Assembly: GCA_934621295.1 (NCBI GenBank)
Contig: CAKTVB010000009.1
Span: 1 to 45,536 of the forward strand
Reading direction: 5' to 3'
DNA from: an uncultured Collinsella sp.
Lineage (GTDB): Bacteria; Actinomycetota; Coriobacteriia; Coriobacteriales; Coriobacteriaceae
DNA: 45,536 nt
The translations under genes were made by a program, and so were the position numbers. This document shows, one piece after another, positions 17,079 through 25,503 of this stretch. The notes beneath the pieces were generated by a model, which worked only from the letters and a program-made list of their open reading frames with translations, was not told the DNA's origin and ran no database searches. Within the stretch, counting starts at the first letter, position 1. Every line of letters starts with the position of its first letter.

Positions 17079-18707
17079 ATGGACACAGCAGAGGTAGTCA
17101 TTCGAAGCAATGCCGTCTTCACCGGAACCGGCCTCGCGCCCTTCAAAGGCGGTGTGGCCGTCAAGGGGGACAAAATCATCGCATGCGGCGAGGACAAGTA
17201 TCTCGATACCTTCATTGGCCCCGATACCGAAATTCGCGATTTTGGCGACAAGCTCGTCATGCCGGGCCTCATCGACTCGCACACGCACTTCGCGCAGGGT
17301 GCTTTCATGACCGACCCCGATTTCGCGGTCAACCTTATCGATTGCACGAGCTTTGAGCAGGCAATGGAGCGCGTTCGTGCCTTTGCCGACAGCCATCCCG
17401 ACAACGAGTGGATCGTAGGCTGCCAGATCATCCAATTCCAATGGGAAATTCCCGAGATGCCCACCGCGGCAATGATCGACCAGTACGTGAGCGACCGACC
17501 GGTATTCTTGCAGCAAGTCGACCTTCACACCTTTAGCGCCAACACCTGTGCCATCAACAAGGTGGGCGTCACGCGCGACACGCCCGACCCCGCAGGCGGC
17601 AAGATTCTCAAAGACGCAGACGGCAACCCTACCGGCGTGTTCTCCAACAACGCCGGCGCCATCTTCATGGACGAGGTATATAACCCGGCGATGGACGTCG
17701 TCGAAGCCTCGTTTAGCAAGACCGCCAAGCGTGCCAACGCCCTGGGCATCACCACCGTCGGCATGGTTAACCCCACTTTCGTGAGCATGGACAACCCCTA
17801 CGCCGTCCTCGCCGACCTTAACGCCCGCGGCGACCTCCCCCTGCGCGTCTTCCTGTACACCGATTTGTTTGAGAACGAGAATCTGGAACTCCATGAGATC
17901 CAGAAGAAGTACAACTTCCCCAATACGCAGGTTGAATGGCATGGATTCAAGCAGTTCCTCGACGGCGTGTGCTCCGACCACACCGCCTGGATGCTCGAGC
18001 CCTACTCGAACGCCCCCGAGACGTGCGGCGAGCCCGCCGAAGACCCCGAGCGCATCCGCGCCGCTATCCTCAAGGCTACCCAATGGGGTGTGGACACGCG
18101 CATCCACACCATTGGCGACCGCTCTGTGCGCTTTGTGCTCGACTGCTTTGAAGAAGGAGAGCGCCTCCATGGCAAAGGCGAGTGCCGCCACTCCATGGAA
18201 CACAATGAGACAGTCCAGCCCGAGGACCTGCCCCGCTACGCCGAGTTGGGCGTAAGCGCCGGTATGCAGCCGTGGCATATGCTGCTCGATATGCCCGACC
18301 GCGCCAAAGACGACGCGGTGGGCCCCGAGCGCGCGGCACTCTCCTGGCCACTCCACAGCCTGCTGGCAAGCGGCGCTTGCGTGCACCTGGGATCCGACTT
18401 CCCCGTCGTAGGCCTCGAGCCCATGGAGGAGATCTACGGCGCCGTCTTTCGTATGCTCGAAGACGGCTCGAACCCGGAAGGCTGGTTCCCCGAGGAGCGC
18501 ATCACGATGAGCGACGCCCTGAGCGCCTACACCTACGGCAGCGCTTATGCCATGCACGCCGAAGACCGCATCGGCACCCTCGCCTGTGGCAAGCAGGCCG
18601 ACATCTGCGTGCTCGACCGAAACCTCTTTGATTGCGCGCCGGCAGAGGTGCTCGAAGCAACCTCGGCGTTCACGATGATCGCCGGCAAAGTTGTTTTCGA
18701 GGCCTAA
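17079..18707 (+). CDS. YtcJ-like metal-dependent amidohydrolase
   Basis: The 542-residue protein is an Amidohydro_3 / YtcJ-type member of the amidohydrolase superfamily, which hydrolyses amide or related C-N bonds with one or two metals in a TIM barrel. The N-terminal beta-sandwich leads into MPGLIDSHTHFAQG (metal ligands His68 and His70). HTIGDRSV (about 342) and LGSDFPV (about 438) supply further metal and catalytic positions. The C-terminal AYTYGSAYAMHAED...GTLACGKQADICVLD block is typical. There is no signal peptide. The ATG at 17079 has GAGGAGG five nucleotides upstream. A MATE exporter gene follows 39 bp downstream, and a membrane LuxR regulator gene precedes it. The substrate is unknown. 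Confidence 0.9.
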   Translation: MDTAEVVIRSNAVFTGTGLAPFKGGVAVKGDKIIACGEDKYLDTFIGPDTEIRDFGDKLVMPGLIDSHTHFAQGAFMTDPDFAVNLIDCTSFEQAMERVRAFADSHPDNEWIVGCQIIQFQWEIPEMPTAAMIDQYVSDRPVFLQQVDLHTFSANTCAINKVGVTRDTPDPAGGKILKDADGNPTGVFSNNAGAIFMDEVYNPAMDVVEASFSKTAKRANALGITTVGMVNPTFVSMDNPYAVLADLNARGDLPLRVFLYTDLFENENLELHEIQKKYNFPNTQVEWHGFKQFLDGVCSDHTAWMLEPYSNAPETCGEPAEDPERIRAAILKATQWGVDTRIHTIGDRSVRFVLDCFEEGERLHGKGECRHSMEHNETVQPEDLPRYAELGVSAGMQPWHMLLDMPDRAKDDAVGPERAALSWPLHSLLASGACVHLGSDFPVVGLEPMEEIYGAVFRMLEDGSNPEGWFPEERITMSDALSAYTYGSAYAMHAEDRIGTLACGKQADICVLDRNLFDCAPAEVLEATSAFTMIAGKVVFEA

Positions 18708-18746
18708 ACCCCATTACGTTTTGACTCTCAAGGAAAGGAGAGAGCA

Positions 18747-20126
18747 ATGGCAGAAGAATTGATTGCCAACGAGGAAGAGCGCGAACTCGCGTCAAAACCG
18801 ATTCCAAGCCTGGTACGCCGCTACACGATCGTGACCGGTCAGGGCATGCTCGCCCAGATCATCATGGTTGTCCTCGAGGGACTTGTCATGGGCTGGGGCC
18901 TGGGTGCCCACGGTCTGGCATGCGTCTCGATCATCATGTCCGCCGAGTTCCTCAACTTGGCCTTTGGCAACCTCTTTGGCACGGGTGTTCCCGCCATCGT
19001 GGGCAACCTTTTGGGTGCAGGCGACGTCAAGGGCGCCAGCAAGGCCTTTAGTCAGGGCTTCTGGCTTACCTCGATCGTCTCGATCATCCTTGCAGTGATC
19101 ATGGCGGTCTTCACTGAGCCCATCTGCGCGTTCTTTGGCGCAACTCCCGACATCATGGCCGACACGGTCCTGGGCGTTCGCACCTTCTCCATCCTGCTGC
19201 CCTTCACGGTCGTGGGACAGATGGTCACCGCCGTCATGCGCGTTGACGAGAAGGTTCAGATTCAGGCTAACCTCATGACGGTCTCCGCCATCATCGCCAT
19301 CGTCTGGCTTGCCTTGTCGACCTTCATCTTCAAGCTCGGCACCATGGGCGCCGGTATCTACTACGGTCTGTCCATCGGCATCTGGGCCATCGGCGCCTTC
19401 TGGTTCATCGGTGGCAAGAAGTCTCAGCTCCAGATCAAGCTTGCCGACCTCAAGCTCGATATGGCCGTCTGCGGTCAGATCTTCAAGATCGGCTTCCCGT
19501 TCTTCCTGGTCCAGGCAGCCACGTTCATCTTCAACACGGTTGCGAACACGCTGCTCGGCACCCTCGGCGGCGAGCTCGGCTCGCTCTACATCGCTGCCTT
19601 CGCCGTCATCAACGGCTACATCCTCTACATCGTCATGATGATCGCCCAGTGCTTCTCCTACGGCTTGCAGCCCATCGCCGCCTTCAACGCTGGCGCCAAA
19701 GCCTGGAATCGCCTCAAGCAATCGCTCTCCTGCGCCATCAAGTACCAGATTGTCGTTCTTCTCATTGTGTCGATTGTAATCTGGCTCGCAGCAACCCCCG
19801 TCTGCGCCTTCTTCGCTGGAAGCGACGCCGACCTCGTAGAAGTTGCCGCCAGCGCCACGCGTATCATCATCATCGCCGTATGCCTGGGCTATCTTGCCAT
19901 GACCGTATCCATCTACTTCCAGTCGGTCGAGAAGGTCGTGCTCTCCACCTTCTGCAGTCTGCTTCGCTACGTAATCTGCTCCGTGCCGCTCATGTATCTG
20001 CTGGGTAACATGATGGGTGTCCAGGGCATCTGGATCGCCCTCGTGGTGGCAGACGCCATCACGGGAATCATCTCCATCGCCCTCGCCGTGAACGAGCAGA
20101 AGCGTCTGAACAAGCTCATCGCCTAG
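18747..20126 (+). CDS. MATE family efflux transporter
   Basis: MATE proteins export drugs and other organic compounds in exchange for H+ or Na+. The 459-residue protein has about twelve transmembrane segments in two halves, starting near residue 30. Family-typical segments are NLLGAGDVKGASKAFSQG after TM2, and GLQPIAAFNAGAKAW in the second half. The N-terminus is a short acidic cytosolic tail. The ATG at 18747 follows AAGGAAAGGAG. It lies 39 bp after the amidohydrolase with no terminator between, so the two are probably one operon. It may export the product or the toxic substrate of that enzyme (inference). The coupling ion and substrate cannot be read from sequence. Confidence 0.93.
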   Translation: MAEELIANEEERELASKPIPSLVRRYTIVTGQGMLAQIIMVVLEGLVMGWGLGAHGLACVSIIMSAEFLNLAFGNLFGTGVPAIVGNLLGAGDVKGASKAFSQGFWLTSIVSIILAVIMAVFTEPICAFFGATPDIMADTVLGVRTFSILLPFTVVGQMVTAVMRVDEKVQIQANLMTVSAIIAIVWLALSTFIFKLGTMGAGIYYGLSIGIWAIGAFWFIGGKKSQLQIKLADLKLDMAVCGQIFKIGFPFFLVQAATFIFNTVANTLLGTLGGELGSLYIAAFAVINGYILYIVMMIAQCFSYGLQPIAAFNAGAKAWNRLKQSLSCAIKYQIVVLLIVSIVIWLAATPVCAFFAGSDADLVEVAASATRIIIIAVCLGYLAMTVSIYFQSVEKVVLSTFCSLLRYVICSVPLMYLLGNMMGVQGIWIALVVADAITGIISIALAVNEQKRLNKLIA

Positions 20127-20157
20127 CAGCACGAACGACAATAGTCTTGCCCATACA

Positions 20158-20195
20158 AAAGAGGCGTCCCCCACACAGGAGGACGCCTCTTTTTT
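20158..20195. terminator. Bidirectional terminator between MATE and SGNH hydrolase genes
   Basis: A 10-bp stem (20160-20169 with 20181-20190) is followed by six T residues on the plus strand and TTTTG on the minus strand, between two convergent genes. Confidence 0.88.
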
Positions 20196-20233
20196 GCAAC
20201 GGTTTTAACCATGTCCGCAATGAGCGACAAGGG

Positions 20234-20893
20234 CTAGCAAACCGCCATTTCCTGCAACTTGGCCGCCACGGCAAGCCCTAAAGCACGATGGCCGGCAGCA
20301 TCCAGGTGAACACCGTCGAAGTCACCGACCTGTGCCACCTCCCCCGCATCGAGGAAGTCGCACCCCTCAAGCTCTGCCACGCCGGCATATGCGTCCGCGA
20401 GCTGCTTTGACAGCGCGACGCTACGGGCGTCAAACTCGGCAAGCAGCCCACATGTCGCCGCATCTGTCAGAGACGGAGGGGACACAAGCAAAATCTGCGG
20501 GCAGGGCGCGCATGACGGCCACGGAAATTCCCGGACCGCCTCGGTGAGCACCGCCATACCGCGAGCGATATCTGCAAGCCCAAGGCTATACACGGGCTTG
20601 AGGTCGTTCGTACCCAACATGATGACGACCATATCGAGAGGAAGGTGCGATTTAAGCAGGGTGGGCAAAAGCGCCCCGCCAGAAAGGCGGGTGGTCAGGC
20701 GGTACGGATCTTCATGGACCGTCGTGCGACCGTTGAGCCCCTCCTCGACCACATGCCAGCTCGAACCCAGCTCTCGCGCAGCCACGCCGCACCAGCGAAC
20801 ATCGGCCGGGAAGCGCTCGCCCACGCCGGCAGCACGGGATTCGGGATCGAATCCATATGTGTTGCTATCACCAAAAAACAGTACGTTACGCAT
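20234..20893 (-). CDS. SGNH/GDSL-type hydrolase
   Basis: This 219-residue protein is an SGNH-fold esterase or lipase, a family that hydrolyses small acyl esters. Block I FFGDSNTYG holds the nucleophilic serine. The central MLGTNDLK gives the GxND motif of block III, and the C-terminal DGVHLDAAGH supplies the catalytic Asp and His. No signal peptide is evident, so it is probably cytosolic. The ATG at 20893 (M-R-N-V) was chosen because AAGGA lies at workable distance. Earlier in-frame starts lack family residues. It follows the PARG-like gene by 41 bp on the same strand, likely in one transcript. GDSN instead of GDSL at the serine is usual for one arylesterase-like branch. Substrate unknown. 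Confidence 0.88.
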   Translation of the reverse strand: MRNVLFFGDSNTYGFDPESRAAGVGERFPADVRWCGVAARELGSSWHVVEEGLNGRTTVHEDPYRLTTRLSGGALLPTLLKSHLPLDMVVIMLGTNDLKPVYSLGLADIARGMAVLTEAVREFPWPSCAPCPQILLVSPPSLTDAATCGLLAEFDARSVALSKQLADAYAGVAELEGCDFLDAGEVAQVGDFDGVHLDAAGHRALGLAVAAKLQEMAVC

Positions 20894-20934
20894 AGCGCCC
20901 ATCCTTCTCGTCTTTCGCGTGGAATGCAGCGAGG

Positions 20935-21897
20935 CTATTTCAGATACGCACGCCAATCATCGTCATCCTCGTCCTCTTGAGCCTGAGCCTGAGCTGCCTC
21001 TTTGCGCGCACGGACATCTTCATACGAGGTCTCATTTTTAGCAGGGAAAGTCTCGAACGCATGGGCAAAGCGCTCGAAGTTTTGGTTGAAGCGTTCACGC
21101 TTAACGGCAAGGATCACCGTAGTCGCCACGTGTTCACCGCTCGCCAGCTCCTCTCGAAGCATCTCGGCAACCACGGAGGCATCCCAGCCGCTCGCGTCGC
21201 AGCCGGGAGCGCCCAAGACGAGCTTCTCGTGACCCAGGCTGTCGGCAACCGCCAGGGCAAAGCGAATGCGGTCGCGCATGGCATCAGCCAGCTGCTCATC
21301 GCTCATGCTGTACTCCGAGCGCGCACGGCGCACATTGGGCGCCGCAAGCACGACAATGTCCGCATAGGCATGGAGACGGTCACGGGTAAAGCGAACAGCG
21401 GGAACCATCAGCGCGCGATCGCGGTAAAGCTCGCAGTTGATGTTGCGACGGCGATTCTCGGCATACCAATCGCGCTGCTGCGAAAGGACGTTGAACAAAA
21501 ACGAGTTCTCGCACAGCGACTGCTCGAAACCCATGAAACCCTTATCGAAGCCACCGGCAGGATTGGCATACGAGCCGAAGTCGAGCACCGTAAGGTCGCA
21601 GAACTGAGCCCTGCCGCGGCCGTTTTCCAAAATCATCGCGCATGCATCGGCATCGACAACGCGGACTTTGGGCACACGCAGCTGCTCATCTTCTGCCACA
21701 ACCTTCGCCGCCGAAGGAGGCATGCCTTCGATGCGCTGACATTGCGTGCAGGCACGATCGATCTCGGCGGCAAGACGCTCACCGACCTGCTTTGTATAGG
21801 CCTCACGCTCACGCGCGCGCTGGTCACGCCTGCCGTCGCGAGGAGCCCCGTCTCTACGACCTCCTCGGTTGCGTCCATTCGTCTCGGTGCTTGCCAT
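20935..21897 (-). CDS. Microbial PARG-like (TIGR02452/DUF2263) protein with altered catalytic motif
   Basis: The 320-residue protein matches the TIGR02452 family, macrodomain-fold proteins related to bacterial poly(ADP-ribose) glycohydrolase, which remove ADP-ribose from proteins. After a basic, Arg/Gly-rich N-terminus (about 1-35) it shows VLDFGSYANPAGGF and then FEQSLCENS, followed by VLAAPNVRR and GAPGCDASGW. In the family the second block reads QEESLC, where the glutamates are catalytic. Here the triplet is FEQ at the same distance from the GG pair, so the last Glu is Gln. Activity may be lost or changed. The C-terminus is acidic. The ATG at 21897 follows GAAAGGA. It probably shares a transcript with the SGNH hydrolase. 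Confidence 0.8.
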   Translation of the reverse strand: MASTETNGRNRGGRRDGAPRDGRRDQRAREREAYTKQVGERLAAEIDRACTQCQRIEGMPPSAAKVVAEDEQLRVPKVRVVDADACAMILENGRGRAQFCDLTVLDFGSYANPAGGFDKGFMGFEQSLCENSFLFNVLSQQRDWYAENRRRNINCELYRDRALMVPAVRFTRDRLHAYADIVVLAAPNVRRARSEYSMSDEQLADAMRDRIRFALAVADSLGHEKLVLGAPGCDASGWDASVVAEMLREELASGEHVATTVILAVKRERFNQNFERFAHAFETFPAKNETSYEDVRARKEAAQAQAQEDEDDDDWRAYLK

Positions 21898-22133
21898 GCT
21901 CGTCTTCCTTTCGCTTTTGCTGCCAAGGGGCGCATGATATCGACTTTGCCCATGATAACGCCTGGCGGTCACAAATGACGGGCGAATCTGGCGTGATGAT
22001 GATGGGCGCAGCGCACGACGCGCAACCGGTCATATGGGGTATCATGGTAGAACTTATGCAGATAATCATCCCATCCAGGGCCCATTATCCGCACATATTT
22101 GACCACCTACCAGATGGGCGCATTACTCTTCGC

Positions 22134-23360
22134 ATGGAACCCTTCCTTCCATATATTTTCATGGCGGCAACCGCGTTTGTCGTGACCTTTGTCTGCACGC
22201 CTGCGGCAAAGCGCCTGGCCATACGCCTCGACGCCGTGGACTACCCCTCCAAGCGCCGCATCAACACGCAGCCGACGCCGCGCCTTGGCGGACTCGCCGT
22301 CTTCCTTGGCCTTTTTGCCGCGATGGCCATCGCCGTCTATGGCAGCATGCACCTTGGCTGGCCGCCCGTTCTGGTATCACACCCCAGCCTCGCCGTCGAC
22401 TACCGCATGCTCGCCGTCGCAGTTCTGCTGATGGTGGCAACGGGAACTGCAGATGATATCGTTCAGCTCTCCCCGAAAGTCAAATTTGCAGGCCAGCTTA
22501 TCGCCGCAAGTGTCGCTGTCGCAGGAGGCCTGGTAATCCACCAGATTGTCAACCCCTTTGCGGGCGATGCCTATATCGAGCTCGGCTGGCTTGCCTACCC
22601 TATCACCGTCATCTATCTGGTTGCTTTCACCAACATTATCAACCTCATCGATGGATTAGACGGCCTTGCCTCTGGCATCTCCTGCATCGCCGCACTCTCC
22701 ATGTTTTCCTTCGCTATCCTCGCCGGCAGGTATGATGCGGCGGCATTCTCCCTCGCGCTCGCCGGCTCCTGCCTTGCGTTTTTGCGCTACAACTTCAACC
22801 CCGCGTCAATCTTCCTCGGCGATTCGGGGTCACTGCTCCTTGGATTCTCCCTGGGCATCACCTCGCTGCTCAACGTTTCGCGCACCGCAGCCCTCACTTC
22901 ACTGCTCATCCCGCTGATCGTAGCGGGCGTGCCCATCATCGATACGTTCTCTGCAATCATCAGGCGCATGCGTGCGCACGTGAGCATCGGACAGGCCGAT
23001 AAGGGGCATATTCACCATCGTCTCATTGAAGAGGGCTACAACCAGAAGCAAGCCGTGCTGCTCATCTATGCGTGGTGCATCCTGCTCTCGCTGGGCGCCG
23101 CGGCCATCAATCAGGTGGACGTCTTTTGGCGCGTCCTCATTTTCTTGGCGCTCTTCGCCTGCTCTGCAGCCTTCGCCGTGCACCTGCATCTCTTCGAGCC
23201 CGTCTTGCGCCATCATTACAACGCGAGCACCCATGAAGACGAAATCGTCACCCCCGATGACCCCGCATTCGCTGCCGAGGAAGCCGCCGCAGAAGCCAAG
23301 CGCCCCCGACATCAGAAGAAGCATAAAAACCGCGACGACCGCCGCACCGATAACCGATAG
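22134..23360 (+). CDS. WecA/TagO-like undecaprenyl-phosphate N-acetylhexosamine-1-phosphate transferase
   Basis: This integral membrane enzyme transfers GlcNAc-1-phosphate (or a similar sugar phosphate) from UDP-sugar to undecaprenyl phosphate. That step starts synthesis of wall teichoic acid-type or other surface glycans. The protein (408 residues from the ATG at 22134) has about ten to eleven membrane segments. Its motifs are KRRINTQPTPRLGG, GTADDIVQL (Mg-binding Asp pair), NLIDGLDGLASG, FLGDSGSLLLG and the cytosolic HIHHRLIEEGY, the hallmarks of WecA/TagO rather than MraY. The C-terminal tail of about 60 residues is charged and hydrophilic. The start is uncertain, since ATGs at 22044 and 22056 are in frame and none has a strong ribosome binding site. 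trpS follows 12 bp downstream. Confidence 0.9.
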   Translation: MEPFLPYIFMAATAFVVTFVCTPAAKRLAIRLDAVDYPSKRRINTQPTPRLGGLAVFLGLFAAMAIAVYGSMHLGWPPVLVSHPSLAVDYRMLAVAVLLMVATGTADDIVQLSPKVKFAGQLIAASVAVAGGLVIHQIVNPFAGDAYIELGWLAYPITVIYLVAFTNIINLIDGLDGLASGISCIAALSMFSFAILAGRYDAAAFSLALAGSCLAFLRYNFNPASIFLGDSGSLLLGFSLGITSLLNVSRTAALTSLLIPLIVAGVPIIDTFSAIIRRMRAHVSIGQADKGHIHHRLIEEGYNQKQAVLLIYAWCILLSLGAAAINQVDVFWRVLIFLALFACSAAFAVHLHLFEPVLRHHYNASTHEDEIVTPDDPAFAAEEAAAEAKRPRHQKKHKNRDDRRTDNR

Positions 23361-23372
23361 GAGATCATTCGC

Positions 23373-24434
23373 ATGCCCAACGAGAACAGCTACGAGGTAG
23401 CCCTCAAAAAATCCGACGCCATCCGCGCCGACCTTGACGTGAACCCGCAAAACTACACCATGCTCACCGGCGACCGTCCCACTGGCCGCTTGCACCTCGG
23501 CCACTACTTCGGCACCCTCAAGGGCCGCGTCGAGCTTCAAAACAAAGGTTGCCGCACCAACGTACTCATTGCCGACTACCAGGTGATCACCGACCGCGAC
23601 ACCACCGACCAGATCCAGGACAACGTCTACAACATGGTCATGGACTACCTTGCCTGCGGCATCGACCCCGACAAGACCATGATCTACGCGCACTCCGCGG
23701 TGCCGGCAGCAAATCAGCTCATGCTCCCGTTCCTCTCGCTCGTCTCCGAGGCCGAACTCCTGCGTAACCCCACCGTCAAAGCCGAGCAGGAGGCAAGCGG
23801 CCATGAGCTCACGGGCCTGCTCCTCACCTACCCGGTGCACCAGGCCTGCGACATCCTGTTCTGCAAGGGCAACGTGGTGCCCGTCGGCCGCGACCAGCTC
23901 CCGCACATCGAGCTCACGCGCACTATCGCCCGACGCTTCAACAATCGCTTCTGCAAGAACTGCGACCCGGTCTTCCCCGAGGTCGACGCCCTCCTCTCCG
24001 ATACGCCCCTGCTGCCCGGCCTTGACGGACGCAAGATGAGCAAGAGCTATGGCAACGCCATCAACATCTCCATGACGGCAGACGAGACCGCCAAGCGTAT
24101 CAAGAAGAGCCAGACCGACTCCGAGCGCATGATCACATTTGATCCCGAGAATCGCCCCGGCGTATCGGGCCTTCTTTCCACGGCTGCCATCTGCACCGGC
24201 AGGTCTGAGGTCGAGATCGCAGAAGAGATCGGTATGGGTGGGTCTGGCCAGCTCAAGAAATACGTCACCGAGGCGGTCAACAGCTACTTCGAGCCCATCC
24301 GCGAGCGTCGTCATCGCTTTGAGAACGACCTCGACTATGTGAAGGACGTCCTCGCCGAAGGCAACCGCCGCGCCAACGAAATCGCCGAGGCAACGCTTGC
24401 CGAGGTGGCCGAGGCAATGGGAATGGTCTACTAA
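23373..24434 (+). CDS. trpS: Tryptophanyl-tRNA synthetase
   Basis: TrpRS is a class Ic synthetase that charges tRNA-Trp. The 353-residue protein has the ATP-binding HIGH-like motif HLGHYFG (about residues 36-42), a DYQVITDRD segment near the tryptophan pocket, and a perfect KMSKS loop followed by YGNAINI. The ATG at 23373 follows TAGGAGAT. It lies 12 bp after the WecA/TagO-like gene, and its stop codon overlaps the ATG of the next HAD gene by one base, so the three genes are translated from one message. No T-box leader lies upstream. It appears fully functional. Confidence 0.97.
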   Translation: MPNENSYEVALKKSDAIRADLDVNPQNYTMLTGDRPTGRLHLGHYFGTLKGRVELQNKGCRTNVLIADYQVITDRDTTDQIQDNVYNMVMDYLACGIDPDKTMIYAHSAVPAANQLMLPFLSLVSEAELLRNPTVKAEQEASGHELTGLLLTYPVHQACDILFCKGNVVPVGRDQLPHIELTRTIARRFNNRFCKNCDPVFPEVDALLSDTPLLPGLDGRKMSKSYGNAINISMTADETAKRIKKSQTDSERMITFDPENRPGVSGLLSTAAICTGRSEVEIAEEIGMGGSGQLKKYVTEAVNSYFEPIRERRHRFENDLDYVKDVLAEGNRRANEIAEATLAEVAEAMGMVY

Positions 24435-25270
24435 TGTCGCACTACAAGCTCGTTGCGAGCGACATGGACGAGACGTTCCTGCACGACAGCTGCATCATCC
24501 CCGAGGGCAATAAGGCCGCCCTCGCTCGCATGCGCGAGCTGGGCGTGCTGTTTGTCCCTTGCTCTGGACGCGCGTATAACTCGATTGCAGCGAACCTCGA
24601 TACACTTGACCCCGAGCTTTTGGGCGAAACCTATATCGTTTCCTATAACGGCGGCTTCATCAATCGCTACGGCGACCCCAAGCCGCTGTGCACCTGTGGA
24701 CTTTCCCATGAAGCAGCCGACGCGATCTATCGCCGTGGACGCAAGCTGGGACTGTGCATCCACGTTTGTTTTGACGACGGCACCTACAATGTCTTTGATC
24801 CACCGGCGTCTGAGCGTGATTTTCTTGTCAGCTATCCGTCGATTCGCTATCAAACCTGCGAGGGTCACCCAGATCTTTCCTTCCTAGAAGCAAAACCCAT
24901 CGTCAAGGTGCTCTACATGAGTGACGACTTTGATGCGTTGCGTGAACTGGGAGCCTCGATGGGTGATTTTGCCGAAGAACTCGGAGCAGCCATCACGTTT
25001 TCCTCCAATCGATACATGGAGTTCATGCCCCAGGGCGTAACCAAAGCAACTGGCTTGGCAAAGCTTGCCGAGATTCTGGGCATTGGCCTCGACCAGATTA
25101 TCGGCTTTGGCGATTCGGCTAACGATATCGCCATGCTCGACGCTGCAGGCCTGGGCGTCGGCGTCGCAAACGCCACCGACGACGCGCGCGAGCATTGTGA
25201 CGTCGTGCTCGATTCAACCTGTTTCGACGGAGCGCTGCCCGAGCTCGTCGAGCGTTTTTTGGAACCCTAG
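24434..25270 (+). CDS. Cof-type HAD-superfamily phosphatase
   Basis: The 278-residue protein is a second class IIB HAD hydrolase in this window. Motif I is SDMDETFL (Asp10 nucleophile, Asp12 acid/base), PCSGRAYNS supplies the motif II serine, and GFGDSANDIAML is motif IV. A conserved Lys of motif III (VTKATGLAKL region) precedes it. Its start codon overlaps the trpS stop (TAATG), implying translational coupling. It shares only family features with the protein at 7.0 kb and is not an obvious recent duplicate. The substrate is unknown, but phosphosugars and cofactors such as FMN or PLP are typical for this group. Confidence 0.9.
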   Translation: MSHYKLVASDMDETFLHDSCIIPEGNKAALARMRELGVLFVPCSGRAYNSIAANLDTLDPELLGETYIVSYNGGFINRYGDPKPLCTCGLSHEAADAIYRRGRKLGLCIHVCFDDGTYNVFDPPASERDFLVSYPSIRYQTCEGHPDLSFLEAKPIVKVLYMSDDFDALRELGASMGDFAEELGAAITFSSNRYMEFMPQGVTKATGLAKLAEILGIGLDQIIGFGDSANDIAMLDAAGLGVGVANATDDAREHCDVVLDSTCFDGALPELVERFLEP

Positions 25271-25304
25271 TCCCACAACCCATCACAAACGCATACCTCA
25301 CTAA

Positions 25305-25342
25305 CGAAAACGACCCGTCACCTGATTTCAGATGACGGGTCG
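25305..25342 (-). terminator. Terminator on the minus strand downstream of the PAP2 gene
   Basis: A perfect 10-bp stem (25311-25320 with 25333-25342) is followed by GTTTTCG on the minus strand only. It would end the PAP2 transcript or a small RNA made from the palindromic region just upstream. Confidence 0.75.
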
Positions 25343-25369
25343 CCTTCGAAGTACACCGTTGATCGCACA

Positions 25370-25471
25370 GAGGGGAGGGATGCAATCAAACTTCGACGAA
25401 ACGATCGAATATCGCCTGTGACCTGTTTCGTCGTTGAGTTAACTATAGTAAACTCAACGCGTTCTCCCCTC
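25370..25471. repeat. Nested inverted repeats with a 26-bp palindrome
   Basis: Three symmetric elements lie within 102 bp. Outer arms are GAGGGGAG (25370-25377) and CTCCCCTC (25464-25471). A 9-bp hairpin pairs 25394-25402 with 25425-25433. A near-perfect 26-bp palindrome spans 25433-25458, with only positions 9 and 18 breaking the symmetry, and has ACTATAGT at its centre. That core reads as a -10 element on either strand. No protein gene is present, so it may be an operator, a small-RNA promoter or a small RNA itself. Confidence 0.5.
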
Positions 25472-25503
25472 CTGAATCTCTGCCTTCATACTCCCTCCAT
25501 AAG

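Noticed and set aside
18792..20174. A 460-codon open frame on the minus strand opposite the MATE gene
   Set aside because: It mirrors the MATE gene almost exactly, is extremely rich in Asp, Glu, His and Gly as expected from the complement of hydrophobic codons, and runs through the terminator hairpin.
6998..25270. The two Cof-type HAD phosphatases as a recent duplication
   Set aside because: They share only the family motifs. Length, cap sequence and context differ, so they are separate family members.
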